NCBI GenBank assembly: GCA_049289295.1
Contig: JBATLL010000075.1
Coordinates: 186,001-250,000 of the forward strand
Direction: 5' to 3'
DNA length: 64,000 nt
Source of the DNA: BOKV01 sp049289295
GTDB lineage: Bacteria > Pseudomonadota > Alphaproteobacteria > Rhizobiales > Rhizobiaceae
The notes beneath the pieces are model-generated. The model searched no databases. It had not been told where the DNA came from and was given only the letters and a program-made list of their open reading frames with translations. Made by a program: the position numbers and the translations under genes. This document shows, one piece after another, positions 35,075 through 43,344 of the stretch (positions within the stretch are counted from its first letter, which is position 1; every line of letters starts with the position of its first letter).

Positions 35075-36235
35075 ATGGCGACAGACCTCAATATTCTCGT
35101 TGGTACGACCAAGGGCGCGTTCATCATCGGGCGCGAAAGCCCCGCTGGCGAATGGGCAGTGCGGGGACCGTTTTGTGACGGCTGGCCGATCAACCACGTG
35201 ATCGGTGATCAGCAAACCGGAAAGCTGTGGGCAGCAGGCGGCAATGACTGGCATGGCGCTGGCGTGTGGCGTTCCAACGATAACGGTGAAAGCTGGAGCC
35301 TCGCCAGACTTTCGAAGGGGCAGCTTGACGAGTGGGCGGCCAACGATCCTGAAATGGCGAAGATGTTCGGCTGGACTCCGCCCGATGTTCCTTTCGACGG
35401 CGAAGTCTCCGCGATCTGGTCGCTTGCATACGCGCATGGCCGTTTGCTGGCGGGTGGCAAACCGGGCAGGCTCTATTCAAGCTCGGACGGTGGTGAGAAC
35501 TGGGCGGCCGTCAGCGGTTTCAACGACCATCCTACCCGCGGGGAATGGATCGCGGGTGCGGCGGGGCTTGTGTTGCACACGATCGTTCCCGATCCGGATT
35601 CGCCTCACAAGCTGTGGCTTGGCATATCTTCGGCAGGCGTCTTTGCCACAGAGGATGGCGGCAAGACCTGGGAGCGGCGCAATCGGCTGGCCAATGGCGA
35701 GGTTTGCGACCATCACGATCATCCGGCGGCCCCACGCGACGGGCAAACGGGCCTGTGCGTGCACAACATCGCAAGGGCGTGCAGCAAGGGCAGCGACCTG
35801 CTTTACCAGCAGAACCATCACGGCGTGTTTCGCAGCGGGGATGGCGGGCGGAGTTGGCAGGACATCACCGAGGGGCTGCCATCGACGTTCGGCTTTCCGA
35901 TAGCGGTTCATCCACATGACCCTGATACGATCTGGGTAATTCCGCTCAATGGCGATTCGCAAGGCAGGTATCCGCCACTGGCGTCGGCTGCCGTCTGGCG
36001 AAGCCGGGACGGCGGTTCGAACTGGCAACCAATGCGTAATGGACTGCCCCAGAAGAACTGCTACTTCACGGTTCTGCGCCAAGCGATGGCTACCGACAGG
36101 GCAGAACGGGCGGGCATCTATTTTGGTACGAATACCGGCTCTGTTTTTGCGAGCGACGACAATGGCGACAGCTGGAACGAGATTGCCCGGCATCTGCCAA
36201 CCATCCTGTGCGTTGAAGCGCTGGACCGTAGATGA
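35075..36235 (+). CDS. Six-Asp-box (BNR/VPS10-like) repeat protein
   Basis: A 386-residue soluble protein with no signal peptide. It carries six Asp boxes (SxDxGxxW): SNDNGESW (about residue 67), SSDGGENW, TEDGGKTW, SGDGGRSW, SRDGGSNW and SDDNGDSW, spaced as blades of a beta-propeller. It is of the type annotated as WD40/YVTN/BNR-like or exo-alpha-sialidase, but the catalytic residues of a sialidase are not evident; an enzyme role is unproven. It is followed by a carboxymuconolactone decarboxylase-like gene (118 bases on) and MsrA. Confidence 0.8.
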   Translation: MATDLNILVGTTKGAFIIGRESPAGEWAVRGPFCDGWPINHVIGDQQTGKLWAAGGNDWHGAGVWRSNDNGESWSLARLSKGQLDEWAANDPEMAKMFGWTPPDVPFDGEVSAIWSLAYAHGRLLAGGKPGRLYSSSDGGENWAAVSGFNDHPTRGEWIAGAAGLVLHTIVPDPDSPHKLWLGISSAGVFATEDGGKTWERRNRLANGEVCDHHDHPAAPRDGQTGLCVHNIARACSKGSDLLYQQNHHGVFRSGDGGRSWQDITEGLPSTFGFPIAVHPHDPDTIWVIPLNGDSQGRYPPLASAAVWRSRDGGSNWQPMRNGLPQKNCYFTVLRQAMATDRAERAGIYFGTNTGSVFASDDNGDSWNEIARHLPTILCVEALDRR

Positions 36236-36352
36236 ACTTTGCCGCGCTGTTCCTGACCGGCAGAGGTGCCATTCTTGATCCGGGTCAAATACGGACAGCG
36301 CAATGCCGGATACATCCGCCTGCAAGAGGAAAGACTTTTTCAGGAGAAAAGC

Positions 36353-36694
36353 ATGGCGGCGACCGACTGGCTTGAATTCACCGAGCAGACCAATCAGCGA
36401 ATGGCTGAATTGCGCAAGAGCATGCCCGATGCGGCGAAGGGATTTGGTGAACTTGCCAGGGCCGCCATTTCTCCGGGCGTCCTCGATTCCAGGACGAAGG
36501 AACTGATTGCGCTTGCAATCGGCATCACCGCGCGTTGCGATGGATGTCTTGCCTTCCATGCAAAGGCTGCCAGGAAGTTCGGCGCGACGCGCGAAGAGGT
36601 CATCGAGACAATTGCGGTTGCGCTCTACATGGGCGGCGGTCCCTCGATGATCTACGGTGCGGAAGCGCTTTCGGCATATGACGCGCTCGAATGA
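36353..36694 (+). CDS. Carboxymuconolactone decarboxylase/AhpD-like protein
   Basis: A 113-residue all-alpha protein. KELIALAIGITARCDGCLAFHAKAARKFG is the CxxC...H motif of the AhpD-like peroxidase/CMD family, with both Cys and the His in place. The size and the intact CxxC favour an alkylhydroperoxidase-type redox role over a ring-opening decarboxylase. AGGAGAAAAGC directly precedes ATG 36353. Neighbours (MsrA next) are consistent with oxidative defence. Confidence 0.88.
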   Translation: MAATDWLEFTEQTNQRMAELRKSMPDAAKGFGELARAAISPGVLDSRTKELIALAIGITARCDGCLAFHAKAARKFGATREEVIETIAVALYMGGGPSMIYGAEALSAYDALE

Positions 36695-36791
36695 GGGCAG
36701 GCTGCGTTTCACGCAGCTGTGTTTGCGATTGATTTGCGCGCTGTCAGGCCCTGTTTCATAAGCCACGACAGTTTAGCAAATGGAGCGGTTA

Positions 36792-37412
36792 ATGAACGCG
36801 GGAAAAATCGGTAGCGGCCTTGTGGCACTTGTCTTCGGGTTCCTTGTGCAAGGAAGTCCGACAAGCTGGGCTGGCGAGAAAAGCGCCATCTTTGCAGGCG
36901 GCTGCTTCTGGTGCGTCGAGAAGGATTTCGAGCATGTGAATGGCGTGCTGGCAGCCGAGTCCGGTTATACCGGGGGAACGCTGGAGAATCCGACTTACCG
37001 CAACCATACAGGCCATGTGGAGGCGGTTCGCATCACTTTCGACGATACAGTGGTGAGCTATCCCGAGCTGCTCTACATATTCTGGCGCAGTGTCGATCCG
37101 ACGGATGATGGCGGACAGTTCTGCGATCGTGGCCATTCCTATACGACTGCAATCTTCACGCTCGATGATGTCCAGATGCAGCAGGCGACAGCGTCGAAGA
37201 AAGCAGTCGACGATTCGGGCAAGTTGCCTGCGCCCATTGCGACGCCAATCGTGGCGGCCTCGACATTCACGGTGGCCGAGGAATATCACCAGGATTACTA
37301 CAAGAAAAATCCTGTCCGATATTCCTATTACCGCAGGGGATGCGGGCGTGACGCCCGTGTTCAGCAATTGTGGGGCAGCGAGGCGCATGCTGGTATCCAG
37401 CACGACAGCTGA
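36792..37412 (+). CDS. msrA: Peptide-methionine (S)-S-oxide reductase MsrA, exported
   Basis: A 206-residue protein with a signal peptide (basic start MNAGKIGSG, hydrophobic core LVALVFGFLVQ, cleavage near SWAGEKS). The catalytic motif GCFWCVEKDFEHVNGV and GYTGGTLENPTY are intact, as are NHTGHVEAVRI and FWRSVDPTDDGGQFCDRG. It should repair oxidised methionine in the periplasm. ATG 36792 has GGAG upstream and is preferred to the ATG 12 bases earlier. The C-terminal part runs KNPVRYSYYRRGCGRD, with extra Cys able to resolve the enzyme. Confidence 0.93.
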   Translation: MNAGKIGSGLVALVFGFLVQGSPTSWAGEKSAIFAGGCFWCVEKDFEHVNGVLAAESGYTGGTLENPTYRNHTGHVEAVRITFDDTVVSYPELLYIFWRSVDPTDDGGQFCDRGHSYTTAIFTLDDVQMQQATASKKAVDDSGKLPAPIATPIVAASTFTVAEEYHQDYYKKNPVRYSYYRRGCGRDARVQQLWGSEAHAGIQHDS

Positions 37413-37538
37413 TTTTTCTGCCGACGTCACGCAACTGCCAAGACTCTGTCACGAGCCGGTCGCTTTTGCTCACTATCTGGCCTCGAGAAAACGCGGGCCG
37501 CGATGGCGCGCCGAATCAGATCGTGACAGAGAGCCGGT

Positions 37539-38003
37539 ATGGATTTTCGTGGAAAGAGCGTTTTGGCAACCAGATCCATTCTGTTCGTGGGCAAACGCAA
37601 TGCTGCGCGCAGCCTGATGGCGGAAGCGGCATTCAATGCGATCGGAATGACCGGATGGCGCGCTTTTTCGGCTGGCACAAGGCCCTCGGCCTCGCCGGAT
37701 CGCCATGCATTGAAGGCGCTGCGCAAGTGGGGCCTGCCGCATGACGGTCTGGAGCCCAAGCCACATAGCGTCTTCAGGCTGTCGGGTGGACCGTGTGTCG
37801 ATCTTGAAATCCACTTCGCACACGATCAGCTGATCGAGCGAGGAAGCCTGTCGATACTGGCGTGGGAAATCAGCGATCCGGCACAAAGCGGCACGCTGCA
37901 GGCCTATCACAATTCCCTGGATCGCATTTGCCATGAAATCGGCAAGCTGCTGTTTTCCGGCTTTCTCGATCAGGTGCAGCAGGGCTTCTTCCGCCGGACC
38001 TGA
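37539..38003 (+). CDS. Low-molecular-weight phosphatase/ArsC-like protein without the catalytic Cys
   Basis: A 154-residue protein of the LMW tyrosine phosphatase fold. The P-loop region reads ILFVGKRNAARSLMAEAAFN, in which the catalytic cysteine of CxxxxxRS is Gly18 (codon GGC); Arg24, Ser25 and the following AGTRPSASPDRHALKAL are conserved. An Asp-Pro loop (EISDPAQSG) is also kept. It therefore looks like a binding or regulatory homologue, or a recently inactivated one. A single base change (GGC to TGC) would restore Cys. It follows msrA by 126 bases. Confidence 0.75.
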   Translation: MDFRGKSVLATRSILFVGKRNAARSLMAEAAFNAIGMTGWRAFSAGTRPSASPDRHALKALRKWGLPHDGLEPKPHSVFRLSGGPCVDLEIHFAHDQLIERGSLSILAWEISDPAQSGTLQAYHNSLDRICHEIGKLLFSGFLDQVQQGFFRRT

Positions 38004-38114
38004 TAACATTCAGGTTTCATTCAGCTTTGATTTACCATATCGGTTGAATATGTGCCCAAATGTCGGCCCAAATGGCAGGCATAAGGGGACATCGGGGCAC
38101 GACGGAGGGCGCAA

Positions 38115-38669
38115 ATGGCTTCAAGGTCATCGGTCGCTACAATTTTGATACTTGGTTTGTCTTTGGCGGCCAGCGGATGCAACCGCTCGGTTTCCGCATT
38201 GGATCCTGGTGCGCCGCCGGCACCATTGCCTTCTGCACCGCTTGAGCCTGTGCAGAGCGGGCAACTTGACCCCATTACGGGCCAGCCCCAGGTCGTGGAC
38301 CCGAATGCGCAGAATACCCAGATTGCCGGTATTGATCCCAACGCTTCCCAGGTGCAGCAGTCCGCGCCGCCGCCCCAGTCTGGCGAATCCATATCGCGTG
38401 AGGGCATGGCCGGAACGTGGACTGTCCCGTCGGACAATTCGGAATGCCGCATCATTCTGGCCTTCACGAAATGGTCCGGTGGATATCGTGCCGCGACTCG
38501 ACGCTGCAATACGCCAGAACTGGCAGCGGTCTCGGCCTGGGATGTTCGTGACAACCGGGTCGTTCTTGTCGACAGCAATGGTAACAATGTAGCCTCTCTT
38601 TACTCGTCAGGCGGCGAGCGCTACGACGGCACCACCAACAGCGGCAAGCCCATCCAATTCACCCGTTAG
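38115..38669 (+). CDS. Omp19-like lipoprotein protease inhibitor (AprI/Inh family)
   Basis: A 184-residue lipoprotein: signal with lipobox LAASGC (Cys22 lipidated), a Pro/Gln-rich linker, then the Inh-type barrel from about residue 98: MAGTWTVPSDNSECRIIL, GGYRAATRRCNTPELAAVSAWDVRDN, VASLYSSGGERYDGTT. This matches the Brucella outer-membrane lipoprotein Omp19 across its length, including the two inhibitor cysteines. Omp19 inhibits proteases and acts at the outer membrane; the same role is inferred here. Confidence 0.9.
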   Translation: MASRSSVATILILGLSLAASGCNRSVSALDPGAPPAPLPSAPLEPVQSGQLDPITGQPQVVDPNAQNTQIAGIDPNASQVQQSAPPPQSGESISREGMAGTWTVPSDNSECRIILAFTKWSGGYRAATRRCNTPELAAVSAWDVRDNRVVLVDSNGNNVASLYSSGGERYDGTTNSGKPIQFTR

Positions 38670-38712
38670 GGCCCTTTCCCGGGTGGCTGCCTTGTAATGT
38701 CACCGGGGACAG

Positions 38713-39924
38713 ATGAGCGAGTCGCAGACCGGCAGCGATAAGACAGGTGATGCACACAAGCGCGACAGCCATGCGTGCGTTGCTTCCGCCTATGCAAAGC
38801 TCGTGCATGTTGGCGTGATCGAACGCGACGGTGCACAGGCAGAGCTGGCTGACAAGCTCGACCAGCTTTGTCTCCAGGTCTCCGCAAGCAGCCTTTCAAA
38901 CAAAGCCAGTTCCCTTGGATGGTTCTTCAACCGGTCCCGCAAGGGTGCGTCAGCGCCAAAAGGGCTCTACATTCACGGCGCTGTCGGGCGTGGAAAATCC
39001 ATGCTGATGGACCTGTTTTTCGATTGCGCGCCGGTCGAACGGAAGCGGCGCGTACACTTCAATGAATTCATGCAGGATGTGCATGGCCGGATTCACCGGC
39101 AACGTGCGCGTTTTGCCGAGGGTGTCAGTCGCGAGAAGGACCCGATTCCGGTCGTGGCGCGCGAACTGGCGGCAAATGCCAGCCTGCTGTGTTTCGACGA
39201 ATTCAGCGTTACGGACATTGCCGATGCGATGATTCTCGGGCGGCTGTTCAGCGCCCTTTTCGATCTGGGTTGCACCCTGGTCGCAACCTCCAATGTCAAG
39301 CCGGACAATCTGTATCTCAATGGGCTGAACAGGCAGCTATTCCTGCCTTTTGTCGATTTGCTGAAATCGCGCGTGGAATTGTTCGAGCTGGATTCGCGTA
39401 CTGATTTCAGGCTGGAAAAGCTCAGTTCCGGCAAGGCTTTCATCTCCCCGCTGGGCAGCAGGACCAGTGCTGCGGTCAATGCACTTTGGGAAATGGTCCA
39501 GGATGGGCGGGAAGAGCAGACTGTAGTGCTGAAGCTCAAGGGCAGAAGCCTGAAGGCTACCCGCACCGCTGGCGATGCGGCGTGGTTTACGTTCACCGAA
39601 CTATGTGAGGAGGCGCGTGGCGCGGAGGATTATCTGGCGATCACCAACCGCTTCGATACGGTATTTGTGACCGACATCCCGATGATGGACCTGGCGAGCC
39701 GCAATCCGGCCAAGCGCTTCATCCTTCTGGTCGACACACTGTATGACAATGCCATCCGCACAGTGTTCACTGCTGCCGCCAATCCGCATGCACTTTACCA
39801 GGGCAGTAGCGGAAACGAGGTGTTCGAATTTCAGCGCACCGCATCGAGATTGATAGAAATGCAGAGTTCGGACTATCTGGCCCGCTCCGGTCCAGCGAGA
39901 TCTGTCAGGCAGCCAAGCGGATGA
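38713..39924 (+). CDS. zapE: Cell division protein ZapE (AFG1 family ATPase)
   Basis: A 403-residue P-loop ATPase: GLYIHGAVGRGKSMLMDLFFD (Walker A), RRVHFNEFMQDVHGRIHR, LLCFDEFSVTDIADAMILGRL (Walker B), TSNVKPDNLYLNGLNRQLFLPF, all typical of the AFG1/LACE1/ZapE family. In E. coli ZapE helps FtsZ-ring constriction. It lies 43 bases after the lipoprotein gene. Confidence 0.93.
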   Translation: MSESQTGSDKTGDAHKRDSHACVASAYAKLVHVGVIERDGAQAELADKLDQLCLQVSASSLSNKASSLGWFFNRSRKGASAPKGLYIHGAVGRGKSMLMDLFFDCAPVERKRRVHFNEFMQDVHGRIHRQRARFAEGVSREKDPIPVVARELAANASLLCFDEFSVTDIADAMILGRLFSALFDLGCTLVATSNVKPDNLYLNGLNRQLFLPFVDLLKSRVELFELDSRTDFRLEKLSSGKAFISPLGSRTSAAVNALWEMVQDGREEQTVVLKLKGRSLKATRTAGDAAWFTFTELCEEARGAEDYLAITNRFDTVFVTDIPMMDLASRNPAKRFILLVDTLYDNAIRTVFTAAANPHALYQGSSGNEVFEFQRTASRLIEMQSSDYLARSGPARSVRQPSG

Positions 39925-39960
39925 ATCTTCTGAAAAACCCTTGAAAATCAATAAAAAATT

Positions 39961-39974
39961 TTACGTTTACGTAA
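39961..39974. promoter_or_regulatory. Perfect inverted repeat upstream of mdh, possible operator
   Basis: TTACGT-TT-ACGTAA in an AT-rich stretch, 142 bases before the mdh ATG. The form matches MerR-family operators (for example of LiuR-type regulators of branched-chain/acyl-CoA metabolism in proteobacteria), from memory; the bound protein is unproven. Confidence 0.5.
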
Positions 39975-39994
39975 GTGCAACTATTTTTAACCGA

Positions 39995-40023
39995 TTGAAT
40001 TCGTTCATATATTTTCGTCTAAC
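39995..40023 (+). promoter_or_regulatory. Possible promoter of mdh
   Basis: TTGAAT (39995-40000), 17-base spacer, TCTAAC (40018-40023). The -10 is imperfect. The dyad at 39961 ends 20 bases upstream of the -35. Confidence 0.35.
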
Positions 40024-40116
40024 TTGAATGGGGTCGGTTTTTCCTGTACAGCGGCGACTGAAAGAGGTGGGGAGGTTCCCGCCAGCATTGTATCATTCTC
40101 AAAAAGGGATCTACCG

Positions 40117-41079
40117 ATGGCTCGCAACAAGATCGCACTGATCGGATCGGGCATGATTGGCGGCACGCTCGCCCATCTTGCAGGATTGAAGGAACTGGGT
40201 GATGTGGTTCTGTTCGACATTGCCGAAGGCCTGCCACAGGGTAAGGCCCTTGATATTGCAGAATCCTCACCGGTCGACGGTTTCGATTCCCGCCTGTCGG
40301 GAACGCAAAGCTACGAAGCGATCAAGGACGCAGATGTCTGCATCGTGACGGCGGGTATCGCACGCAAGCCTGGCATGAGCCGCGACGATCTGCTGGGAAC
40401 CAATCTGAAGGTCATGGAACAGGTGGGTGCGGGTATCCGCAAATATGCGCCAAAGGCATTCGTGATCTGTATCACCAACCCGCTCGACGCGATGGTGTGG
40501 GCATTGCAGAAATTTTCCGGCCTTCCCAAGAACATGGTTGTCGGTATGGCGGGCGTGCTCGATTCGGCGCGTTTCCGATACTTCCTTGCCGAGGAGTTCA
40601 ATGTCTCCGTCGAGGACGTGACGGCATTCGTGCTTGGAGGTCATGGCGATTCGATGGTGCCGCTGACGCGTTACTCCACAGTTGCAGGCGTTCCGCTGAC
40701 GGATCTCGTCAAGATGGGCTGGCTGACGAAGGATCGCCTGGAAGAAATCGTTGATCGCACTCGCAAGGGCGGTGGCGAGATCGTGGCGCTTCTCAAATCC
40801 GGTTCGGCCTATTATGCGCCGGCTGCCTCGGCCATCGTGATGGCGGAAAGCTATCTGAGAGACAAGAAGCGCGTCCTGCCCTGTGCCGCGGCACTGAAAG
40901 GCGAATATGGCGTCAAGGACATGTATGTCGGTGTTCCAGTCGTAATCGGAGCCAATGGCGTGGAGCGAATTGTCGAGATCGATCTCAACAAGAGCGAACA
41001 GAAGATGTTCGACAAATCGGTTGAAGCGGTTGCAGAGCTTTGCGACGCCTGCAAGGGCATTGCACCAAACCTGAAATGA
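40117..41079 (+). CDS. mdh: Malate dehydrogenase
   Basis: A 320-residue LDH-like malate dehydrogenase. NKIALIGSGMIGGTLAHLAGL (NAD site), GIARKPGMSRDDLLGTN (substrate loop with Arg), VICITNPLDAMVW, and the catalytic HGDSMVPLTRYS. It oxidises malate to oxaloacetate. ATG 40117 is the start (MARNKIAL); an upstream in-frame extension has no similarity. First gene of the mdh-sucCDAB run. Confidence 0.97.
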   Translation: MARNKIALIGSGMIGGTLAHLAGLKELGDVVLFDIAEGLPQGKALDIAESSPVDGFDSRLSGTQSYEAIKDADVCIVTAGIARKPGMSRDDLLGTNLKVMEQVGAGIRKYAPKAFVICITNPLDAMVWALQKFSGLPKNMVVGMAGVLDSARFRYFLAEEFNVSVEDVTAFVLGGHGDSMVPLTRYSTVAGVPLTDLVKMGWLTKDRLEEIVDRTRKGGGEIVALLKSGSAYYAPAASAIVMAESYLRDKKRVLPCAAALKGEYGVKDMYVGVPVVIGANGVERIVEIDLNKSEQKMFDKSVEAVAELCDACKGIAPNLK

Positions 41080-41141
41080 TGAACGAGGGTTGGCAACGGC
41101 CAGAAGTCTGCTGCCACGCCGATCGGCGAGAGGGTGTGTGA

Positions 41142-42338
41142 ATGAACATTCATGAGTATCAGGCCAAGGCGCTGCTGAAGGGTTTCGGAGCGCCGGTTGC
41201 CAAGGGCGTGCCGATCCTGTCGGCAGGCGATGTGGAGCGCGCCATTGCCGCGCTTCCCGGCCCACTTTACGTGGTCAAGAGCCAGATTCATGCTGGCGGA
41301 CGCGGCAAGGGCAAGTTCAAGGAACTGCCAGCGGACGCCAAGGGTGGTGTGCGTCTCGCCTTCTCACCTGACGAAGTGCGCAAACATGTCAGCGAAATGC
41401 TCGGAAACACGCTCGTCACCAAGCAGACTGGCGCGGCCGGCAAGCAGGTCAATCGGCTGTATCTTGAAGACGGGGCCGACATTGCGCGCGAGCTATACCT
41501 GTCCATACTTGTCGACCGCGAGACATCACTCGTGTCCTTCGTTGCCTCCACCGAGGGTGGCATGGACATTGAAGCGGTCGCGGAAGAAACGCCCGAAAAG
41601 ATCCATACCATCGGCATCGATCCGGTGGCTGGCGTCACTGCTGCGGATGTGAAGAAGCTGAACGCGGCGTTCGAACTTTCAGGCGCTGCGGCAAAGGACG
41701 GCGAAACGCTGTTTCCGCTTCTCTACAAGGCATTCGTCGACAAGGACATGAGCCTGCTCGAGGTCAATCCGCTGATCGTCATGAAAGACAGCCATCTGCG
41801 GGTGCTTGATGCCAAGGTTTCATTTGATGGCAACGCCCTGTTCCGTCATCCCGAAATAATGGAGCTTCGCGACATTACCGAGGAGGACGGAAAGGAAATC
41901 GAGGCGTCCAAGTACGATCTTGCCTATGTTGCACTCGACGGTGATATCGGCTGCATGGTGAATGGTGCGGGTCTTGCCATGGCAACCATGGACATCATCA
42001 AGCTCTACGGTGCGGAGCCGGCAAACTTCCTTGATGTTGGAGGCGGTGCTTCCAAGGAAAAGGTGACTGCGGCTTTCAAGATCATCACTTCCGATCCCAA
42101 CGTGAAGGGCATCCTGGTCAACATCTTTGGCGGGATCATGCGTTGTGACGTGATCGCGGAAGGCGTTGTTGCGGCGGTGAAGGAAGTGGGCCTCAAGGTG
42201 CCTCTGGTCGTGCGCCTCGAAGGCACCAACGTTCAGCTTGGCAAGAAGATCATCAACGAATCAGGTCTCAACGTGATTGCCGCCGACGATCTCGACGATG
42301 CGGCGCAGAAGATCGTCAAAGCGGTAAAGGGAGCCTGA
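41142..42338 (+). CDS. sucC: Succinyl-CoA synthetase beta subunit
   Basis: A 398-residue ATP-grasp protein. MNIHEYQAKALLKGFGAPV start, KSQIHAGGRGKGKFKE (nucleotide loop), EVNPLIVMKDS, GDIGCMVNGAGLAMATMD and LVNIFGGIMRCDVIAEG. It makes ATP/GTP from succinyl-CoA with SucD. sucD follows 4 bases later. Confidence 0.97.
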   Translation: MNIHEYQAKALLKGFGAPVAKGVPILSAGDVERAIAALPGPLYVVKSQIHAGGRGKGKFKELPADAKGGVRLAFSPDEVRKHVSEMLGNTLVTKQTGAAGKQVNRLYLEDGADIARELYLSILVDRETSLVSFVASTEGGMDIEAVAEETPEKIHTIGIDPVAGVTAADVKKLNAAFELSGAAAKDGETLFPLLYKAFVDKDMSLLEVNPLIVMKDSHLRVLDAKVSFDGNALFRHPEIMELRDITEEDGKEIEASKYDLAYVALDGDIGCMVNGAGLAMATMDIIKLYGAEPANFLDVGGGASKEKVTAAFKIITSDPNVKGILVNIFGGIMRCDVIAEGVVAAVKEVGLKVPLVVRLEGTNVQLGKKIINESGLNVIAADDLDDAAQKIVKAVKGA

Positions 42339-42342
42339 CAGC

Positions 42343-43248
42343 ATGTCCATTCTGATCAACAAGGACACGAAGGTTCTCGTGCAGGGCCTGACCGGCAAGA
42401 CCGGTACTTTCCATACGGAGCAGGCCCTCGCCTATCACGGCACGAAAATGGTTGGCGGCATCCATCCGGCCAAGGGTGGTGAAACCTGGGGCTCCGTCGA
42501 AAGCGGTGCGCAGTTGCCGATCTTCGCAACAGTTGCGGAAGGCCGGGAAAAGACCGGCGCAAATGCAAGTGTCATCTATGTGCCGCCAGCGGGCGCTGCT
42601 GCGGCTATCATCGAAGCGATCGAGGCAGAAGTTCCGCTGATCGTGTGCATCACTGAAGGTATTCCAGTGATGGACATGGTCAGGGTCAAGGCAAGGCTGA
42701 TGGCGTCGAAATCGCGGCTTGTCGGACCCAACTGCCCGGGCCTGCTGACGCCAGACGAATGCAAGATCGGCATCATGCCGGGATCCATCTTCAAGAAGGG
42801 TTCTGTCGGTGTGGTTTCGCGTTCGGGCACACTTACCTATGAGGCGGTATTCCAGACCACCAATGCCGGTCTTGGCCAGACGACTGCAGTTGGAATTGGC
42901 GGTGACCCGGTCAAGGGAACCGAGTTCATCGACGTGCTGGAGATGTTCCTGGCCGATGATGCCACCAAGTCCATCATCATGATTGGTGAAATTGGTGGCT
43001 CGGCGGAGGAAGATGCTGCACAGTTCCTCAAGGACGAAGCGAAAAAGGGCCGCAAGAAACCAATGGCGGGCTTTATCGCAGGACGCACGGCTCCCAAGGG
43101 CAGGACCATGGGCCATGCCGGCGCGGTGATTTCCGGTGGCAAGGGAGGCGCGGAAGACAAGATTGCCGCGATGGAGTCGGCCGGAATCCACGTATCACCA
43201 TCGCCTGCCAAACTGGGCGAAACGCTTCTGGAAGTGCTCAAGCGCTGA
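42343..43248 (+). CDS. sucD: Succinyl-CoA synthetase alpha subunit
   Basis: A 301-residue CoA-binding subunit. VLVQGLTGKTGTFHTEQAL (CoA loop), VGPNCPGLLTPDECKIGIMPG, and GRTMGHAGAVISGG with the phosphorylated His. It acts with SucC. sucA follows after 96 bases. Confidence 0.97.
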   Translation: MSILINKDTKVLVQGLTGKTGTFHTEQALAYHGTKMVGGIHPAKGGETWGSVESGAQLPIFATVAEGREKTGANASVIYVPPAGAAAAIIEAIEAEVPLIVCITEGIPVMDMVRVKARLMASKSRLVGPNCPGLLTPDECKIGIMPGSIFKKGSVGVVSRSGTLTYEAVFQTTNAGLGQTTAVGIGGDPVKGTEFIDVLEMFLADDATKSIIMIGEIGGSAEEDAAQFLKDEAKKGRKKPMAGFIAGRTAPKGRTMGHAGAVISGGKGGAEDKIAAMESAGIHVSPSPAKLGETLLEVLKR

Positions 43249-43344
43249 AGAATGCCGGTCCGCCGAGCAGGCGGATCGGTTCACGTTATTGCTACGGGCA
43301 GGTGTGTGTCCGGAAAAAGGGAGGCGGGATTTCCCGCAACGTTC

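Noticed and set aside
35477..36766. A 429-codon minus-strand frame opposite the Asp-box gene and the AhpD-like gene
   Set aside because: The plus-strand genes have clear motifs and RBSs; the antisense product has none.
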